A stretch of 64,000 bases of DNA from assembly GCA_948474755.1 (NCBI GenBank), contig CAOLHI010001672.1, positions 124,001-188,000 of the forward strand. The letters run 5' to 3'. Below the pieces are notes generated by a model that saw only the letters and a program-made list of their open reading frames with translations, was not told the DNA's origin and did not search any database. Source of the stretch: Ctenosaura bakeri (lineage: Eukaryota; Chordata; Lepidosauria; Squamata; Iguanidae). Shown in pieces: positions 62,201-64,000 of the stretch. Both the position numbers and the translations under genes were made by a program. The stretch's first letter is position 1; each line of letters begins with the position of its first letter.

Positions 62201-64000
62201 TTTCTGTAAATAATGTTTGAAAGTATTTAACAATTTTTTTTTAAATTTCATCTTGTTGTTGAATTGTTATTTGACCCTCTCTTATTTCTGTAATCAGACA
62301 TTTTCCTTTTTCTTTTCTTAATCTATATGACAACCATTGACCAGGTTTATTTGTATTTTCAAAATATTTTTGTCTAACAAATTTCATTTTTTTATCTATA
62401 TTCACTATTGATAGTTGTTTATTTAAGATTTTCATTTCATTTTGTATCTTACAATCTTGAGAGTTTCTTTTAAATTCTTCCTCTTTCTTCCATAATTCCT
62501 GTCTTATGTTTTTCTCCTTTTCCCTCTTTGATCCTATTAATCAGGCCTGTTGTATGAAAAAGCCCCCATAACTACCTTACTAGCTTCCCACACCGTCTGT
62601 ATTGGTGTTCCTATGTATACATTATCTAGATTATTTTCAAAATAAGATTTTAATTACGGTTTCGCTTTCTCTATTATTACTTCATCGTTTAATAGATTAT
62701 CGTTCAATTTCCAATTAAACTCTTTTTTTTTTAATTTTGAAGTGTTACCATTATTGGACAGTGGTCTGAGACTGTTCTTGGAAGAGATTCAATTTTTTCA
62801 ACTTGTTTCAATATTAATCTAGATATAAAAATCCTATCGATTCTCGACCAGGAGAAGTAAGTATAGTCTTTTGTTAGGCCATGCTTATACCTCCAAACAT
62901 CAGTAAAGGAGAATGTGTCATGTAAATCAATGAAAGATTTTGGAAGTTTCCTTTGATTACTACTCTTTTTATCCTTTTTGTTGATATCATTACTTTTGGA
63001 TCTATCCAATGTAGAGTCCAGGACTCCATTCCAGTCTCCTATTAATACTATGATAATCTATATTTAATAATTTTTCTGACAGTTGTTGATGAAATTTAGA
63101 TCTATTTTCTAGGGGTCCATATACTACCACAGCTAGTAATTTAAACTCAAGGATTTTTATCCCCACTGCTAAGTATCGACCTTGATCATCTTTGAATAAT
63201 TCTTTTGCAACATGATTTTTATTCACGTAAATAATGACTCTTCTCTTTTTTTTCAGTCGATGCTGCAAAGACTTCCCCTAATTTTGGATTTCTTATATAT
63301 TTTAAATCATGTCTCCTAATATGGTATTCTTGAATTGCAATTATGTCTAAGTTTTGTTTTTCTAAATTACGAAATATTCATTTTCTTTTATGGGGTGAAT
63401 TTAAACCCCGTACATTCCATGATAAGAGTTTGATTCTCATTTTTTATTAAGTATTTTCTTCTTTATCTATCTCTTTTTCTAATTGCTGAATTGATACTGA
63501 TTCAACTTCCACTTCTTCCTCCACTTCTTCCTTGATTTCCTCATCTTCTTCTTTATCTAAGCTTGCAGTCTCGTCTCCTTGATTTTGCATTTCTTCTTCT
63601 TCGCCTGTTATTCCAGGAGATGGGGGGCTTTCCTTGTCTAGATGATTTCTGCATTCTAATTGTGTTTTCCTTAGCCGTTCTAATTCTTCTTTATGCTTTT
63701 CCCAGAAGTCTCATGCCTTATTTATAATATTTAGGACAACTTTTTTATGTCTGTAGAAAAGGGAGATACCTTCCATTTTCCCCATTTATATCTAATTCTG
63801 CAGTTTCTTAACAAGTGTGTCAGGAAGTTATAATCTTTTCTTTTCTTCAAAGCTTGTGGATGTACATCTTTGAATATTTTTAGCACGGATTCTTCTACCA
63901 CCAATTGTTTTTCATAGTTTTGTTGAATGATCAAGTCCTTCACTCGTTCCCTGATAAAATATATCACTTTATCTCATGCGACATTTCTTTTTTCCACCAC
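59240..64000 (-). mobile_element. L1 LINE, long decayed copy, runs off the right edge
   Basis: On the minus strand from the right edge: the ORF1 C-terminal domain (IFKDVHPQALKKRKDYNFLT, 63,967-63,731), the endonuclease region of ORF2 (VVVYGPLENRSKFHQQLSEK near 63,100; SRIDRIFISR...SDHCPIMVTL near 62,800), the RT (DKVPGPDGFTALYYKLLQD near 62,040; YADDVVIIL at about 61,360) and the C-terminal domain (CWRCHELGSFFDVWWKCKEA near 60,080). An AT-rich 3' UTR ends near 59,240. Stops and shifts throughout make it inactive. The 5' UTR and start of ORF1 are outside the window. Confidence 0.9.
60382..60855 (-). pseudogene. L1 ORF2 segment, longest surviving open frame
   Basis: 157 codons between RT and C-terminal zinc region, starting MGLPDIKLYYKVACLTWLME, typical of L1 ORF2 (LPDIKLYYKA-like motif). 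It is part of the decayed L1 and is not an independent gene. Confidence 0.85.

Noticed and set aside
1..64000. CRISPR arrays, operons or prokaryotic features
   Set aside because: Introns, LINEs and SINEs show a vertebrate nuclear genome; no regularly spaced repeat array exists.

Overview
The window looks like ordinary nuclear DNA of a squamate reptile. It holds widely spaced vertebrate-type exons, many CR1 LINE fragments, a decayed L1, tRNA-derived SINEs, palindromic DNA-transposon MITEs and an unusually rich set of tyrosine-recombinase (YR) retrotransposons (DIRS and Ngaro-like). The species is inferred from this repeat mix and was not identified by any search.

Two host genes lie on the minus strand. 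On the right, TAF12 (TFIID subunit with an H2B-like histone fold) is complete: five coding exons between 57,410 and 50,203 join in phase to 161 codons. On the left, a HEAT-repeat gene resembling the maestro (MROH) family occupies 33,487 down to 3,633. Fourteen exons have proper splice sites and join in phase to about 667 codons. Its 5' end (between 33.5 and 50 kb) and its 3' end (off the left edge) were not found. TAF12 lies upstream of it in the same orientation.

The 11.4 kb intron between exons at 4,736 and 16,126 is filled by a nested pair. An old Ngaro-like element (about 6,020-9,412, with a probable tail at 15,505-15,985) is interrupted by a nearly pristine DIRS element (about 9,413-15,505). 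The DIRS copy carries a Gag-like ORF, a reverse transcriptase/RNase H/methyltransferase-like ORF, a tyrosine recombinase ORF, inverted terminal repeats and an internal complementary region. Its catalytic residues are all readable. ORF2 and ORF3 have no early ATG, and ORF1 ends in TTT-TGA-C, which is exactly where a +1 shift would enter ORF2.

Three older DIRS fossils are also present: 835-1,760 (minus), 51,300-53,160 (plus) and 57,950-59,040 (minus). Other repeats include two probable solo LTRs inserted in CR1 copies; a palindromic MITE family with 3-bp target duplications, one copy splitting a CR1; a probable non-autonomous Helitron (53,898-54,327); a long decayed L1 running off the right edge; and several perfect inverted repeats. 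The longest stretches without recognised genes (about 33.5-38 kb, 40.3-50.2 kb) are intron or intergenic DNA with scattered old repeats.
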